Below, in pieces: positions 46,020-57,504 of a stretch of 64,000 nt of DNA (positions within the stretch are counted from its first letter, which is position 1; every line of letters begins with the position of its first letter). The notes beneath the pieces were generated by a model. That model worked only from the letters and a program-made list of their open reading frames with translations. It was not told the DNA's origin and ran no database searches. The DNA comes from Hygrophila difformis (lineage: Eukaryota > Streptophyta > Magnoliopsida > Lamiales > Acanthaceae). The DNA lies in NCBI GenBank assembly GCA_030278955.1, contig JAOANR010000002.1:9041982-9105981 (forward strand), read 5' to 3'. A program made the position numbers and the translations under genes.

Positions 46020-46350
46020 TTTCAGAAGGGAGAATATGTCTAGAAAATCCACTGTTTATGCCTATAATGCAATGATTCAATGTTATTTACGGTTGGGAGA
46101 TTTGGAGCTCGATGAGGTACCGGACCTGCAGCATTTGAATTTATTACCAGGATGAAGAGGTTTGGACCATCTCCGAGTTTGCTTGGTTATCACAGAGTTT
46201 ATTTATGTATGGGATTAATTTGGTTGGAAGCTTGAACATACAATGTTGGTCGTGGGAGAAATGGTTGCCAGTGGATTTTTACCATGGTAGACAGTAGTTA
46301 GTTCTGTTGAAATTGCTCAAGAAATTGAAATGAGGAAATCTGGAGGGAAG
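46020..46350 (+). pseudogene. PPR-like gene fragment
   Basis: Translation gives STVYAYNAMIQCYLRLGD, which fits the helix-turn-helix of a pentatricopeptide repeat. After a frameshift near 46120 comes FEFITRMKRFGPSPSLLGYH, then LEHTMLVVGEMVASGFLP in another frame. Stops and frame changes show a decayed copy. PPR proteins bind organellar RNA. The piece is too short to name a gene. Confidence 0.4.
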
Positions 46351-46550
46351 TGTTGGGATGTTCGACATGCAGAGGGCGTATTCTATATTCTCTGCAATTT
46401 CAGGGAGAGATGTTTATTCGCAAAAGAGAGCTTTACTATATATCATGGAATTAATACAACAAAATTGTGGAAGGATTGTGCAAGCTGAGGAGAGAAACAT
46501 GGATAAAGCTGTAGGTTTGTTGGACGGTGTCGGGTGGCCTAACCGGGGAC

Positions 46551-46673
46551 CTAATTTTCTTCTTGCAATTACAATACATCTTTAATTAGCATTGTAAACT
46601 GGGAATTTCATCTAATTTTCTTCTTGCAATTACAATACATCTTTAATTAGCATTGTAAACTGGGAATTTCATC
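46551..46673 (+). repeat. 61-bp tandem duplication
   Basis: Two copies in direct tandem (starts 46551 and 46612), apparently identical, each beginning CTAATTTTCTTCTTGC and ending GGGAATTTCAT. The identity suggests a recent duplication. Confidence 0.95.
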
Positions 46674-46820
46674 GATGATTCAACAGATTTTTCAGCGGCA
46701 TGGAAGATGAGAGAAGGTATCATCTGTGAACTTCCAAGGGGGTATGTGTATGTAGGTGGGGAGATTGAAGCCAGCTATTCCTATTCCTACAACTGCTGGG
46801 CATATATATATATATGAGAC

Positions 46821-47211
46821 TAAGAGGGTGTTTGGATGTGCGTTTTAAAAAGTGCTGCAGTGTTTTGAAAACGGATAATCAGATAATTGCTGTAACAAAA
46901 CGTGCTGTAGAAATTAAGTGTTTGGATGTGTTTCAAATCACAATAATCAGATAATCATTAAAAAGTGTTTGTGCGTTTGCGTTTTTCATTACCTCAAAAG
47001 GCAACAATATGGTAAAATCTATTTTTGGCTGAACGTAATTTTCTTGCAGCACCAAAATGTAGCTGCAAGAAAATAGCGTTTTCTTTCCCTCAAAACGCAA
47101 ATAATAGATTATTGGAAGTTAGTACAGAAACAGGATTAACTGATTTTTTGCGTTTTGCAAACGCAATAATCACATAATCTGTCCCAATACGCACAAACAA
47201 ACACCCTCTAA
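46821..47211. mobile_element. Tourist-like (PIF/Harbinger) MITE
   Basis: A 385-bp element at 46824-47208 has inverted ends GAGGGTGTTTGGATGTGCG and (inverse complement of the right end) GAGGGTGTTTGTTTGTGCG. It is flanked by TAA on both sides (46821-46823 and 47209-47211), the 3-bp target duplication of PIF/Harbinger elements. It has no ORF. The interior repeats GATAATCAGATAATT-like phrases and their complements. Confidence 0.85.
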
Positions 47212-47982
47212 CTGGGCCAAATTAACCCCTCAGTAATCATTCTTTTCTATTATGTGTTTTTCAAGATTCACCTCATTTTTAATTATTTATCATTTTTTTT
47301 AAAAAAATTATTAACGGCTTGATTTTGGTTACATGACAATCACTGATGCAACTACGTAGCCTCTCGACTGCCAAGCAGCCAAGGTCCATATTGCATTGCT
47401 GCGCCAAGACAAAAAGGCTTCTAATTTACTACTATAATTATACTCCTGTCTAGTAAAGCGACTAGTGAAGCTCATTCAATACAAATTACAAAGTGATACA
47501 AGCGAGGGATAAGGGTCGGTTGGGAATCGAATTTAGATTGGGAGTTGGGAGACTTCCCTAATACAGTACTATTCTGTGCCGCTAATTCTGTCTCACATTC
47601 CTTTTTGGTATATTCCAATACAATTGTTACATTTCACTTTTTAGAAAATTTTTATTCTATAACATCAACTAAACATCACATCAACTAATTACTTCACTTT
47701 TTTCTCAATCAAATAAGCATCACATCAACTAATTATTCTATTTTAACACAAGAATCCATTATATACCTAAAATACAGTGTCCAAAAGTTTTGGGACGGTA
47801 ATCTACTATATTTATTTGTGATACATAATACTATATTAACGTATTCCTTCTATGTGCCTACATATATGTCGAGATGAATTAACTAGGCATTTTTTACCCC
47901 TTATTTTTATATGTTTATTTCATTCAGAGTGGATGAAGATATTACTGTAATATATAATACTCCATAGATATTATCTTCAATC
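47212..47982. other. AT-rich intergenic spacer
   Basis: No gene or clear element. The phrase CATCAACTAATTA is repeated near 47680 and 47718. Confidence 0.5.
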
Positions 47983-48742
47983 AATGGTCCAAGGTGCATG
48001 GGTTGAGCACTTACCCTAATGGTTAAGTTCCCCGTCTCTCAACCATAGATTGGGGTAGAGGTGGCCGGTTCAACCGAACCGGCGGTTCCGGTTCGAACCG
48101 CCGAACGGTTCCGGTTCGAACCGCCGGTTCGGCGGTTGGGGTTTTGTCCCAACCATAACCGTGAACCAGCGGCAATTACGGTTAACCGGCGGTTATGGTC
48201 CGGTTAAACGGACCGGTTGGCCGGTTTACAGTTGAACCGGCCAACACAATTTTTTTTTTTTTTGTTCTTTTCTAAAAAAAGTTTAAAAAATAAAAGAAAA
48301 TCGGTTTAAACCGGAGTAAACCGGCGGTGGCGGTTAACCGGATAAACCGACTTTCTTTTATTTTTTTATTATTTTTACAAATAATTTTAAGAATATATAT
48401 AAAAAATTAAAAAAAAAAATAATAAATCTGGTTGGGGAAAACACCCAACCTTTTCCCCAACCGTAACCGGACCGGCTGGACCGGTTTCGGTTACGGTACC
48501 GGCTGGACCGGTTTCGGTTACGGTTTTTGACCCCAGTTACGGTTCAACCGGAACCGGGGTGAACCGGCGGTTCGAACCGACGGTTGAACCATCCATTTGG
48601 GCATGTCTATGTTGGGGGTTCGATCCTCACCCGACTCATTATCCCTCCCCTTTATCTCGTTTTGTTCTTTGTGTGGTTTGAGCTCCTACACACTATTGCC
48701 GACACATTAGTGTCACTGTTTACCTAAAACAAAATGGTCCAA
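47983..48742 (+). mobile_element. tRNA-derived SINE, split by a hAT-like insertion
   Basis: Without the insertion this is a unit of about 180 bp (47993-48055 plus 48610-48732). It has an A-box-like segment (about 48005-48032, ending ATGGTTAAG) and a B box GGTTCGATCC at 48617-48626, as in a polymerase III promoter, and a 3' end CTAAAACAA. A perfect 10-bp target duplication AATGGTCCAA flanks it (47983-47992 and 48733-48742). Confidence 0.75.
48048..48617. mobile_element. Small non-autonomous hAT-like element rich in AACCGG motifs
   Basis: The insertion at 48056-48609 begins TAGAGGTGGCC and ends in the inverse of TAGACATGCCC, matching hAT-like ends. The flanks GATTGGGG (48048-48055) and TGTTGGGG (48610-48617) agree at six of eight positions, as an aged 8-bp target duplication would. 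Both arms are packed with CCGGTT/AACCGG motifs in both directions, typical of subterminal transposase sites. The centre is A/T homopolymer-rich. No ORF. Confidence 0.65.
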
Positions 48743-48859
48743 TATGAAAATATGTGTAATGTGGACAACATTCCCTTCATCGTGGGAAAATTCAAATAAA
48801 AAATTCATATGTTGGTATCATATACTAACAATTAAATAATACGGAATAATTATTAGTGA

Positions 48860-49301
48860 TGTTGCGGAAGTGTACCCAAATTAGCCAAATGCAGCAAAAT
48901 AAATAGGCACAGAGAATTTACGTGGTTCGGTCAAATCGACCTACATCCACAGGCAAAATGAGAAACAAATTTTACTATGAGGGGAAATATTACAAAAGGG
49001 TTTGGACAATAATTTCCGAACCACAAAAACCACTCAATTCAAATGTAGACTCCTCACAAAAGAAGCCTACCAAAACACCAGCTTAAGACTTTCTAAATTC
49101 AGCGGGCAGAAGAAGACATAAGCTTCTTTTGCTAATGCTTCTTTACTTTGCTGAATTGGTGCATTTCTTAAGGCACCCTGGGATGCCTATTTATAGGCAA
49201 TTGAGGACTGTCAATCGATCTGGCATCGATGTGGGATTTAGGATGGTGGCTGTGCCACCTACCCCACCTACTAATGGCGCCACGTGCAGCACCACCTAAC
49301 A
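48860..49301 (-). repeat. Copia 3' LTR (442 bp)
   Basis: On minus it starts TGTTAGGTGG and ends CCGCAACA. A polypurine tract, AGGGTGGAGATT, precedes it at 49302-49314. A TATA box (CCTATAAATAG on minus) lies at 49187-49197, followed by an R/U5 ending before 48860. Left flank AGTGA (48855-48859) is the expected target duplication. Confidence 0.85.
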
Positions 49302-49477
49302 AATCTCCACCCTGGTGCAAACAAATCAAAGTCGAATGATGAGAAGGCTCCACCTTAATCTTCCCTAACGATAAGTGCATCCCAAACCATGCACACGTAT
49401 GTGTCAAACGGTACTCCAACTCTTCTTTTGCCTCCAAATTTCCCACCATGAGAAAACAAAATGCCTCAGAGAGGCAA

Positions 49478-50044
49478 TCAACAGCTCAAAACATTTAGCA
49501 AGTCCAAGCAATGTCGAAACTTGTTATGAGGTACTGGCTTAGTGAACATATCTGCAGGATTATCTGCCGTAGCAATCTTTTGCACTTTGATCCAGGATTC
49601 TGATCTCAGAAAATGATATCTCACATCAATGTGTTTGGTTCTCTTATGATGAACATGATCCTTAGCCAAGCATATTGCACTGAGATTATCACAAAACACT
49701 ACTGCTTGATCTTGATGTAGACCAAGGTCGCCAACCAGTCCTTTTAACCAAATTCCCTCTTTGGCAACCTCTGTCAATCTCATATATTCTGCCTCCGTAG
49801 TAGACAGTGTTACTGTAGCCTGCAAAGTTGCTTTCCAACTAACGACAAAGCCTCCAAGAGTGAAAACATAACCAGTCATTGATCTCCTGCTATCCACATC
49901 TCCAGCATAATCAGAATCAGAATACCCAACTACCGAACACTGCAAGTCACCTCCATAAATGAGACCAACATCAGATGTACCTCTCAAGTAGCAAAAAATT
50001 CACTTCACAGCGAGCCAATGTTCTTTTCCTGGGTTCGCCATGAA
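49478..50044 (-). pseudogene. Copia RNase H
   Basis: Copia-type RNase H: GYSDSDYAGDVDSRRS, TLSTTEAEYM, CDNLSAICLAKD and the terminal HIDVRYHFLR with ADNPADMFTKP. An in-frame TGA at about 49999-50001 (a Trp codon in relatives) separates it from RT. The natural stop is at 49478. Confidence 0.9.
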
Positions 50045-51070
50045 TCAGCTAACCACGCTGACTGCCTGTGCCAAATCAGGTCTAGTGCACACCATGGCAT
50101 ACATCAAAATGCCCACTGCACTAGAATATGGAACCTTTGTCATATACTCCTTCTCAGCTTCAGATTTAGGTGCAAAGGTAGCTGAGAGTTGTGTATTAAT
50201 AGCACATGGAGTATTCAAAGGTTTCACTGAAGACATTCCGAACTTTGACAGAACCTTCTGGATGTAGCTTTTCTGTGACAAGAAAAGCTTCTTCTGATCT
50301 CTATCTCGATAGATCTCCATCCCCAGAATTTTTTGCGCTGCACCCAAATCCTTCATGTCGAACTCTGCACTCAGTAGACCCTTCAATTTCTGAATATCGG
50401 CCTTGTTCCGTGCAGCAATGAGCATGTCATCTACATACAGAAGCAAATAGATGATCGAACCATCTTCCAACTTCTTGTGATAGACACAACAATCATATGG
50501 ACTTCTCTTGTAGCCAAGCTCAACCATATATCTATCAAATCTTTTATACCACTGTCTCGGAGATTGCTTAAGACCATATAAAGGTTTCTTCAATTTGCAA
50601 ACATGGTTTTCTTTTCCTGGTACAAGAAAACCTTCAGGCTGAGACATATAGATCTCCTCCTCTAATTCCCCATGAAGAAATGTTGTTTTCACATCTAGTT
50701 GTTCGAGCTCCAAATCCTGATGCGCTACCATAGCCAACAGGACACGAATGGAAGTGTGTCTGACCACAGGTGAGAAAATCTCATTGTAGTCAATTCCTTC
50801 CCTCTGAGTAAATCCTCTAGCAACTAGTCGGGCTTTATATCGTACGCCATCGGCTGGTGAAACACCTTCCTTTCTTTTGAAGATCCATTTGCAAGTAAAA
50901 ATCTTCCTTTCAGGTGGTTGTTTGACTAGCTCCCAAGTGTCGTTCTTATGTAACGACTCCATTTCATCTCCCATTGCAGCAAGCCACTGTACAGACTCGC
51001 CACATGATACGGATTCTTTGTAAGTGGAGGGCTTAGAATAATTTAAATCTTCAGCTGTTTGTAGAGCATA
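50045..51070 (-). pseudogene. Copia reverse transcriptase
   Basis: Complete copia RT domain: TWELVKQPP, CKWIFKRK, ARLVARGFTQ, PLYGLKQSPRQWY and the catalytic LLLYVDDMLIAA near residue 180. A TGA near 51067-51071 separates it from the integrase part. The domain itself (309 residues from 50974) is uninterrupted. Confidence 0.92.
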
Positions 51071-52308
51071 TCAGACAAAATCTTGATATCTGCTAGGAGG
51101 TTGGACACCCACCCTTCTAGCACGATCATAAGCAATTCCTTGCTTCTGCACATCAGCTGAACTCGATGGTAGGTTGGTTTCAGGTGGCTCAACTTCGGTT
51201 GATTGATTGGAATCCAAATGTACTTCCTGCTCTTGCTCACCCTCTCGTTGTTCATCTGAATCATCAGGTGAAAGTTGAAGCCCCACCTTACTGTCAGCAC
51301 CCGAATTTTCTGACACATTCACCACCTTTGTAGGCAAATTGAGGATAGAATTTTCGTCAAGCACCACATTTCTCCTCAAGATAACTCTTTTCTCAGAAGG
51401 TGACCAAATTCTGAATCCTTTGACTCTGTCTCCATACCCTACGAAAACGCCCTTCTTTGCTCTGGGCTCTAATTTTCCCTCGTTTACGTGATAATAAGCC
51501 GCACATCCAAAAGACTTCAAATTCGAGTAATCATAGAAATTACCCGACCAAACCTCATAAGGAATCCGACAATCAATTCCTGTATGAGGTCCCCGATTGA
51601 TCAGAAAGCAAGCAGTGTTAACTGCCTCTGCCCAAAAGCTCCTTGGCAATCCAGAATTTGAGAGCATGCAGCGTGCCCTCTCCAAAAGCGTCTGATTCAT
51701 ACGCTCTGCCACTCCATTTTGTTGTGGAGTGTTCCTGACTGTGTGATGCCGTGCAATTCCATTGTTCTTGCAGAACTCATTGAATTCCCTCGAACAGAAT
51801 TCCAAACCATTATCAGTTCGAAGCCTTTTAATCTTTTTGTTGGTCTGGTTCTCTACAATGCCTTCCACTGCTTGAATCTCAAGAAAGCTTCGCCCTTTTC
51901 CTTCATCATGATTACCCAAGTCATCATTGAATAATCATCGATAATGGATAAGAAGTATCTGCTGCCCCCAAGCGACTCAACTCGTGAAGGACCCCAACAA
52001 TTAGAATGAATGTAATCCAACGTCGACTTCATTCTATGAGTTGCCTTTCCAAATTTGGTACGATGTAATTTACCAAATGTGCAGTGCTCACAGAACCCGA
52101 ACTCAGCTAACTTGTGACCTTCAAGAAGGCCACGACTTGACAGGATCTGCACTCCCCTCTGACTCATATGCCCAAGTCTAATATGCCATAGCTTGGACAT
52201 ATCAGAAGTATCAGCAACAGCAGCTACAGAATCTACTACAGTAGATCCCTGCACAACATACAGAGATCCATGCAAGACTCCTTTCAAAACCACGGACGAT
52301 CCCTTCAT
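51071..52308 (-). pseudogene. Copia integrase
   Basis: The GAG-pre-integrase zinc module (LWHIRLGHMSQRG with CEHCTFGK) is followed by the catalytic core, with D in DYIHSNCWGPS, D in RTDNGLEF and E in NGVAERMNQ. A frameshift lies between 51853 and 51919. A copia-specific C-terminal region with GYGDRVKGFRIW follows. Confidence 0.9.
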
Positions 52309-52388
52309 GATGTAGAGTTCTCCATGCTCCCTTCGTATCTGAAACCTTTATTGTCAAGGACTCTTAATGATATCAGATTCTTTTTCAG

Positions 52389-52790
52389 CTAAGGAACATG
52401 TCTGACATCGTGCAGAGTTGCAATTTCACCGGCATATGTTCTAAGCTTGATAGAACCAATCCCAGCTGTCTTACAGACAGAATCATTTGCCATAAAAACA
52501 TTTCCTCCATCGACTGGTTCGTAGCTCGAAAACCACTCTTTGTTAGGACATATGTGGTATGATGCTCCAGAATCAAGAACCCATACATCATCTTGCGATG
52601 GGTGCCCGCTTGTGACCAAAGCCAAATGATCCTCTGGATCTGTATCGTCGTTGACTGCAACAGAGACAGACTCCTGTTGCGTTCCCTGTTGTTGCTTCTT
52701 CATCATCTTGGGACACTGGGTCTTCCAATGTCCTTTCTCTTTACAATAGTTGCAGACATCACCTGGCTTGGAACCTTTAACAAAGACTTT
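52389..52790 (-). pseudogene. Copia nucleocapsid finger and protease
   Basis: The CCHC knuckle CNYCKEKGHWKTQC is encoded at about 52720-52760 in the protease frame. The aspartic protease motif WVLDSGASYHIC follows. The sequence continues past a stop at 52389 (HDVRHVP) toward the integrase. A one-base shift near an A-rich run at about 52780-52800 separates it from gag. Confidence 0.85.
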
Positions 52791-53452
52791 TTCTTCTTTT
52801 GTTTTACAAATTTTCCAAGTCCCTTGCCACTGCTAACAATGAGCCCAGCTGCCTGATCATCTACATTACTCGAAGATGCCTTATGGCGCAATTCCCTACT
52901 ATGCAGAGCAGCACGTACATCTTCTAAACTGATAGTATCTTTACCAACTATAAATGACTGTACAAAATTTTCAAATGATAGTGGTAAAGATACAAATAAT
53001 ATTAATGCGGCATCTTCATCCTCGATAGCCACATCAATATTACGCAACTGCAGCAAGATAGTGTTTAATCTATCGAGATGGTCTCGAAGAGATGTACCTT
53101 CCTGCATCCGTGGGCTGAACAAACGTTGCTTTAATAGCAACTTATTGGTTAAAGACTTCGTCATGTAAAGACTTTCGAGTTTTAACCATAAACCAGATGC
53201 CTTTGTTTCTGTTGCAACTTCGGTAATGACATCATCTACCAAGCACAGTAAGATGGTTGAATGAGCCTTCTCCTCCAGGCTCACCATCTCAGCATTATCT
53301 GGATCTACCTTTTCTTTCAATGGAGCCCACAGACCTTGTTGTTTTAACAAAGCCCGCATTTTGATTTGCCAAAGGCTAAAACTATTCCTCCCCGTGAACT
53401 TGTCAACCTTAATATTTATGGCCGACATTTTGCTAACAAGAGGCACAAACAT
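52703..53452 (-). CDS. Copia gag
   Basis: Gag polyprotein of the Tork/Tnt1 type: KFTGRNSFSLWQIKMRALL at the N-terminus, then VWLKLESLYMTKSL-like and LRDHLDRLNTILLQL segments of the UBN2 gag domain. The start used is the upstream ATG at 53452 (MFVPLVSKM); MSAINIKVDKF a few codons later is the more usual start. The last ~30 codons are out of frame because of the shift before the zinc knuckle. Confidence 0.85.
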   Translation of the reverse strand: MFVPLVSKMSAINIKVDKFTGRNSFSLWQIKMRALLKQQGLWAPLKEKVDPDNAEMVSLEEKAHSTILLCLVDDVITEVATETKASGLWLKLESLYMTKSLTNKLLLKQRLFSPRMQEGTSLRDHLDRLNTILLQLRNIDVAIEDEDAALILFVSLPLSFENFVQSFIVGKDTISLEDVRAALHSRELRHKASSSNVDDQAAGLIVSSGKGLGKFVKQKKKKSLLKVPSQVMSATIVKRKDIGRPSVPR

Positions 53453-54089
53453 GGCTTACAAAAGGGTAGTGATAATGGCCAAAATTGACCATTATTTTCA
53501 ATCTATTTCCGTGTCTAATACGGACATTTGATCGCATTCCGGTCTTATTTAAATAAGAAAGCAGTTGAATTTAACAGATTTATGCAAGTTTGTATAAATA
53601 ATAAGCTGGTATTGAAAAATACAAAAATATTGTTATTTTGTATTAATTTTATTTATAAAAATCCAAAAACATGATAAAAATATTAAAAATCCCACATTTG
53701 ATAATTATGGTTTGTAGTGTTTGTTCGATTGAACACGGATTCATTAAATGGAACACAAACCAAATAATCAAATGGAAACAAATATATATATATTATTTTT
53801 ATATTTGATGTATATATTCTTTATACTTATTATGTTTGTTTTTATTTCTGTTTTCTGCCATGATTTAAAAATTATTGATCCAACTAATCACTTTTAATTT
53901 TAATTAATTGCAAGAGAATTAAGTCAAGTTGGTCCAAGTGTTTTAGTCCATTCCAGTCCAGTCCAATTTGAACCCCAGTCCAGCAGGCCCAAACCCCTTA
54001 AGCCCATTACACCCATTTTCCTGAAGCCCAATAGCACAAAATTAGCCCAAGCCCACTGAAACCATCCCAAACCCTAACCCTAATTTTTT

Positions 54090-54745
54090 CCCTCTACCCG
54101 CTGCCGGCGCCGCCGCCGCCGGCCGGCGGCCTGCCACCAACACCACCATCAACCACCACCACAAGCAACGCCGCCCTCCATCACCTCCCTCAACAGCCCC
54201 CTTTTCCCACCATCCTCATCCATCGCCACCCTCAACAGCCGCCTCTCGCCGCCACCAACACTTCCATTTCCGGCGTCCGACCACCATCCTCTTCCGTCTC
54301 CGTCCGCATCCCTCGCGCCACCACCTCCGGCGAGAGCTCGCCACCCTTCATCATCCATTTTCCTCCTCTTTTTCGCCACCTCCTTCGCCCATCTCCACCA
54401 TTTTCAAACTCCAAGCTTCCACCACCATCCTCCATCTTCTCCTCCACTTCCACAGCCCCCATCTCCGCCACCTCTCCAACCGCCGCCTGCAACCACCACT
54501 TGCAACCACAGCTTCCAAAACCCCAACTCGAGTATCCCTCCGTCTCCGACCAAGCAGCCCCTCACCACCGCCTGTCACTTGGAGATCCGGCCCGCACCAC
54601 CAAAACAGCCGCCGTCGCCGCCGCACCCAGCCCAGCAGCAGCCGGCCACCATTTCTCCAAACGAGACTCTGGCCGTCTTCAAGCTTCCTCCAACGAGCGC
54701 CCGATTCAGACAAAACAGAGAAAAGATAAAGAAAACTGGGAAGAG
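54090..54745 (+). other. C-rich, proline-codon-rich segment of Athila-2 LTR
   Basis: Dense CCACCA/CCGCCG sequence with open frames in several phases on both strands. No family is recognisable and composition alone explains the ORFs. It is absent from the Athila-1 LTR. A short telomere-like CCCTAACCCTAA lies just before it at about 54071-54082. Confidence 0.6.
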
Positions 54746-54750
54746 AGGAA

Positions 54751-57364
54751 ATGGGTGTAACACCCCGGTTTTTGGTAACCCAGGTCGGGATGTCACCGCC
54801 ACATCTCCCTAGTAAGACACGGTTTCTCCGAGCTTACTAAAGAGATGCAAGGCTAGGTATTGCAGTGTTTAAAACATTTAAAGCATTCAAAATGGCCCAT
54901 ACAATATAATTCAAAATTAATAATAGCATAGCGCAGCGGAAATATTTAGTTTAGTACAGTATCGCAGAGGAAAATATAAAAAGGGCCGACATGGCCAAAC
55001 ACGGGTTAAACAGGCCCGTTCATAATGTAGTCTACGTACGAAATTTAAAAGCAAAATAAAAGTTCCCAAAATCCCATGCATGATTCGTGCTCACACATGC
55101 TCATTCCACATATTCTGTAAAGAAAGGAATAAAAATGGTTTTGATCAGCAAAATTGCTGAGTAAGTTAACACATGCATGATCGTAGGGTTTAAAAGCCAT
55201 AACTTTAATAATTTATCAAAAGCATGATAATAACATAATATTTGATTTCATTTAATCCATATCATATAGCACAATCTATCTCAGGCTCTATTTAATAACA
55301 CATATCACATGGTTTAATCATAAAAGCCATAATTTTAAATAAAGCATTTAAATAATTTAAGTGGACAACAATGTAATTTAGTCTAGTTTAATTTAATTTA
55401 GAATCCCCATTACATTCCCGATTTGGTATTTCAAAGTTTCACGATAGCATCGCGATGTCAACAAGTTTAGCCGGTAGCCCGGCGGCCGCAGCCGTATCAG
55501 CCATACCCAGTACCACTCCGGAGCCTCGGGAAACCCATACGGATATTCACGAGAGTGTAGGCTCTAAGTTTCGCCGTTTTGGCAATATCACATTTCAAGT
55601 ATAGCGCGCGGGGTCACCATCGTCCATTACGGCACGAAGTGAATCGTTAGGGGGCACCCTGCAGAGCACTCACCCCTAATTTTAATTTATCAAGTTTGTA
55701 AGGGGATTAAGTTTTTAAAATCTGCCTTCCAATGTATTAATTTAGAAATAATATCTCAATTCGTTTCAACCCTAAAGGTTAATTCCATGTTTCAACAAGA
55801 TTTCAAAATTTCGTTCGGTAAATCACAGTTTACTCCAAAATTCGTCTAAAATCAGATTTAATTCCAAAAATTCCAAAATTTCATATCTGACTCGAAAACA
55901 TCAAGATCTACAACTTTCGTGTTTTAACGTTTTCAATTCGAGATACCTAATTAGGTCAAAAACGCCAATTTTCACATAAGAAGGAATCTGTCCGAGTTTA
56001 ATACATCACAGCTCAAAGATTTCAATTTCTACCATATCAATTCAACTCCAAATTTAATGAAATTTGACAGGGATCATCTTAAGACATTTATCTACAACTT
56101 TCATGTTCGGCCAAAGATCTAAAACAGCCTAGATCCTATGTCAAAAACGTGATCAAGATCATTCCTAAGTTCTGTCCAAGATTTCAAGATCTAGAATCAA
56201 ACAGTTCGGTTTCAACGGGTTTTCATATATCAAATCAACTCCAAAAATTCTCAAATTTTTACAGTAGCTAGGTCTAAGTCTTAGGAACGTTTTTCGTCTT
56301 TTAAGTTTTTCCGTTTGAGTTCGGTTTAAAAGTCGGAAAAATTCAACAATTCTGTTGCGTCGGTAGGAAAACAAAAGTGGACAGATTTATGATTCTTGTC
56401 AAATTATTTAGGTTTCGAATGTTTTAAAACCTCCCAAAACCATGTAAGGTTAACTTACAGTGTCTATGAACGTCGGGAATGTCCAATTCGGAGGCATGGC
56501 TTCCAGATCACCGTTTCTCCTCTCCGTTCGTCGGGTTCTACGATCTAGATTCGATACGGGGGTGTAGAAAGAAAAAGGAGATGATTAGGATTCGTTTTCG
56601 AATCGTTTATTGAATAAAGATTGGACCGAGACTTACCACGACTATGGAGATCTGTAGAGAAACTCGTCCCACAGCGTTCGTCTTGGTTTCGTGCCTCCGA
56701 CGACTCCGGATTTAGGGTTTCGAACGTATAGAATGTTGTAGGGTTTTGTAAACTTGTTCGGGGCTCCCAAGGGGCTTATTTATAGAATTCTTAATTCCTA
56801 GGGCGTCCACAACCGACCTAGAAGTCTGGAGTCGAGAGTTGTTCAACCGAAAGTCGCAAAATCCGCGTTCGGGTGAGAGATTCACGCAACAAACAAATCT
56901 GTCATGTGGCGCGGTCGTGGCGCGGTTTTCCCCATTGGGCGCGCGGCCACCGCGCCGTCTTCGCCTGGACTTCGGTCCGGGCGGGTCGTGCGATCCGTCG
57001 TGCTTTTCCGCCTCTCTTTCGGGTTTCTATCCCTCTATGCTCCCGAATTCCGATTCCCGGGGTATATTCGGGTTCATACTTTCTCTCTAATTTTATTCTT
57101 AGTCTAGTTGGATGTTTTGGACTCGAATACTCGAGTTCATTAGTGTCGGGTTTTGGTGTACCATTTATCCATCCTTTTATTTAATTAAATTCCTTTAATT
57201 CCTTTTTTAGTAAAAGTCTCATTTCTCATTTCCTTATCTTTATTTATTTCTTTTATTTGCTGGATTTGTTCATTTATTTATTTATAGTATTTATTTTATT
57301 TATTATTTATTTATTTAATTATTGTTTTATTTTATGTTGGAAAATTCTCGGGTATTACAATGGG
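54751..57364 (-). mobile_element. Solo LTR of a chromovirus
   Basis: A 2604-bp LTR at 54756-57359 with a perfect 5-bp target duplication ATGGG (54751-54755 and 57360-57364). Read on minus it starts TGTAATACCCGAG and ends GGGGTGTTACA, as chromovirus LTRs do, and shares blocks with the LTR at 24843-27764. No internal region remains, so it is probably the product of LTR-LTR recombination. It inserted after Athila-2 was in place. Confidence 0.9.
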
Positions 57365-57504
57365 AGAATGAAGAAGAGAGCAGTAGAAACAAATGAACGA
57401 AGAAGAAGAAGATTAGAACTGGAAGGAGAGAAGAAAGAAAGAAAATGGGGAAAGAATGGAGAGAGAGGGAAGAGAAAAAGAATGGAGAGAGAAGAATACC
57501 CACC

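Larger units (their letters stand above)
48860..53469 (-). mobile_element. Copia element (Tork/Tnt1-like), 5' end cut by Athila-2
   Basis: The minus-strand order is gag, protease, integrase, RT, RNase H, the copia order, with one 442-bp LTR at the 3' end. The 5' LTR is missing: the sequence stops at 53469, 17 bp upstream of the gag start, where Athila-2 begins. The missing end should lie beyond Athila-2, to the right of the window. The coding frame has a few stops and frameshifts only, so it is less decayed than the gypsy elements. Confidence 0.9.

Noticed and set aside
46358..46585. A 75-codon ORF downstream of the PPR-like fragment.
   Set aside because: No recognisable repeat or family, and it runs into the 61-bp tandem duplication; probably part of the decayed region.
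54071..54082. CCCTAACCCTAA, a telomere-like repeat.
   Set aside because: Only two partial repeats with no array, and not the full plant telomere unit.
54149..54812. ORFs up to 120 codons in the C-rich part of the Athila-2 LTR.
   Set aside because: Low-complexity proline, histidine, glycine or arginine sequence in every frame, explained by composition.
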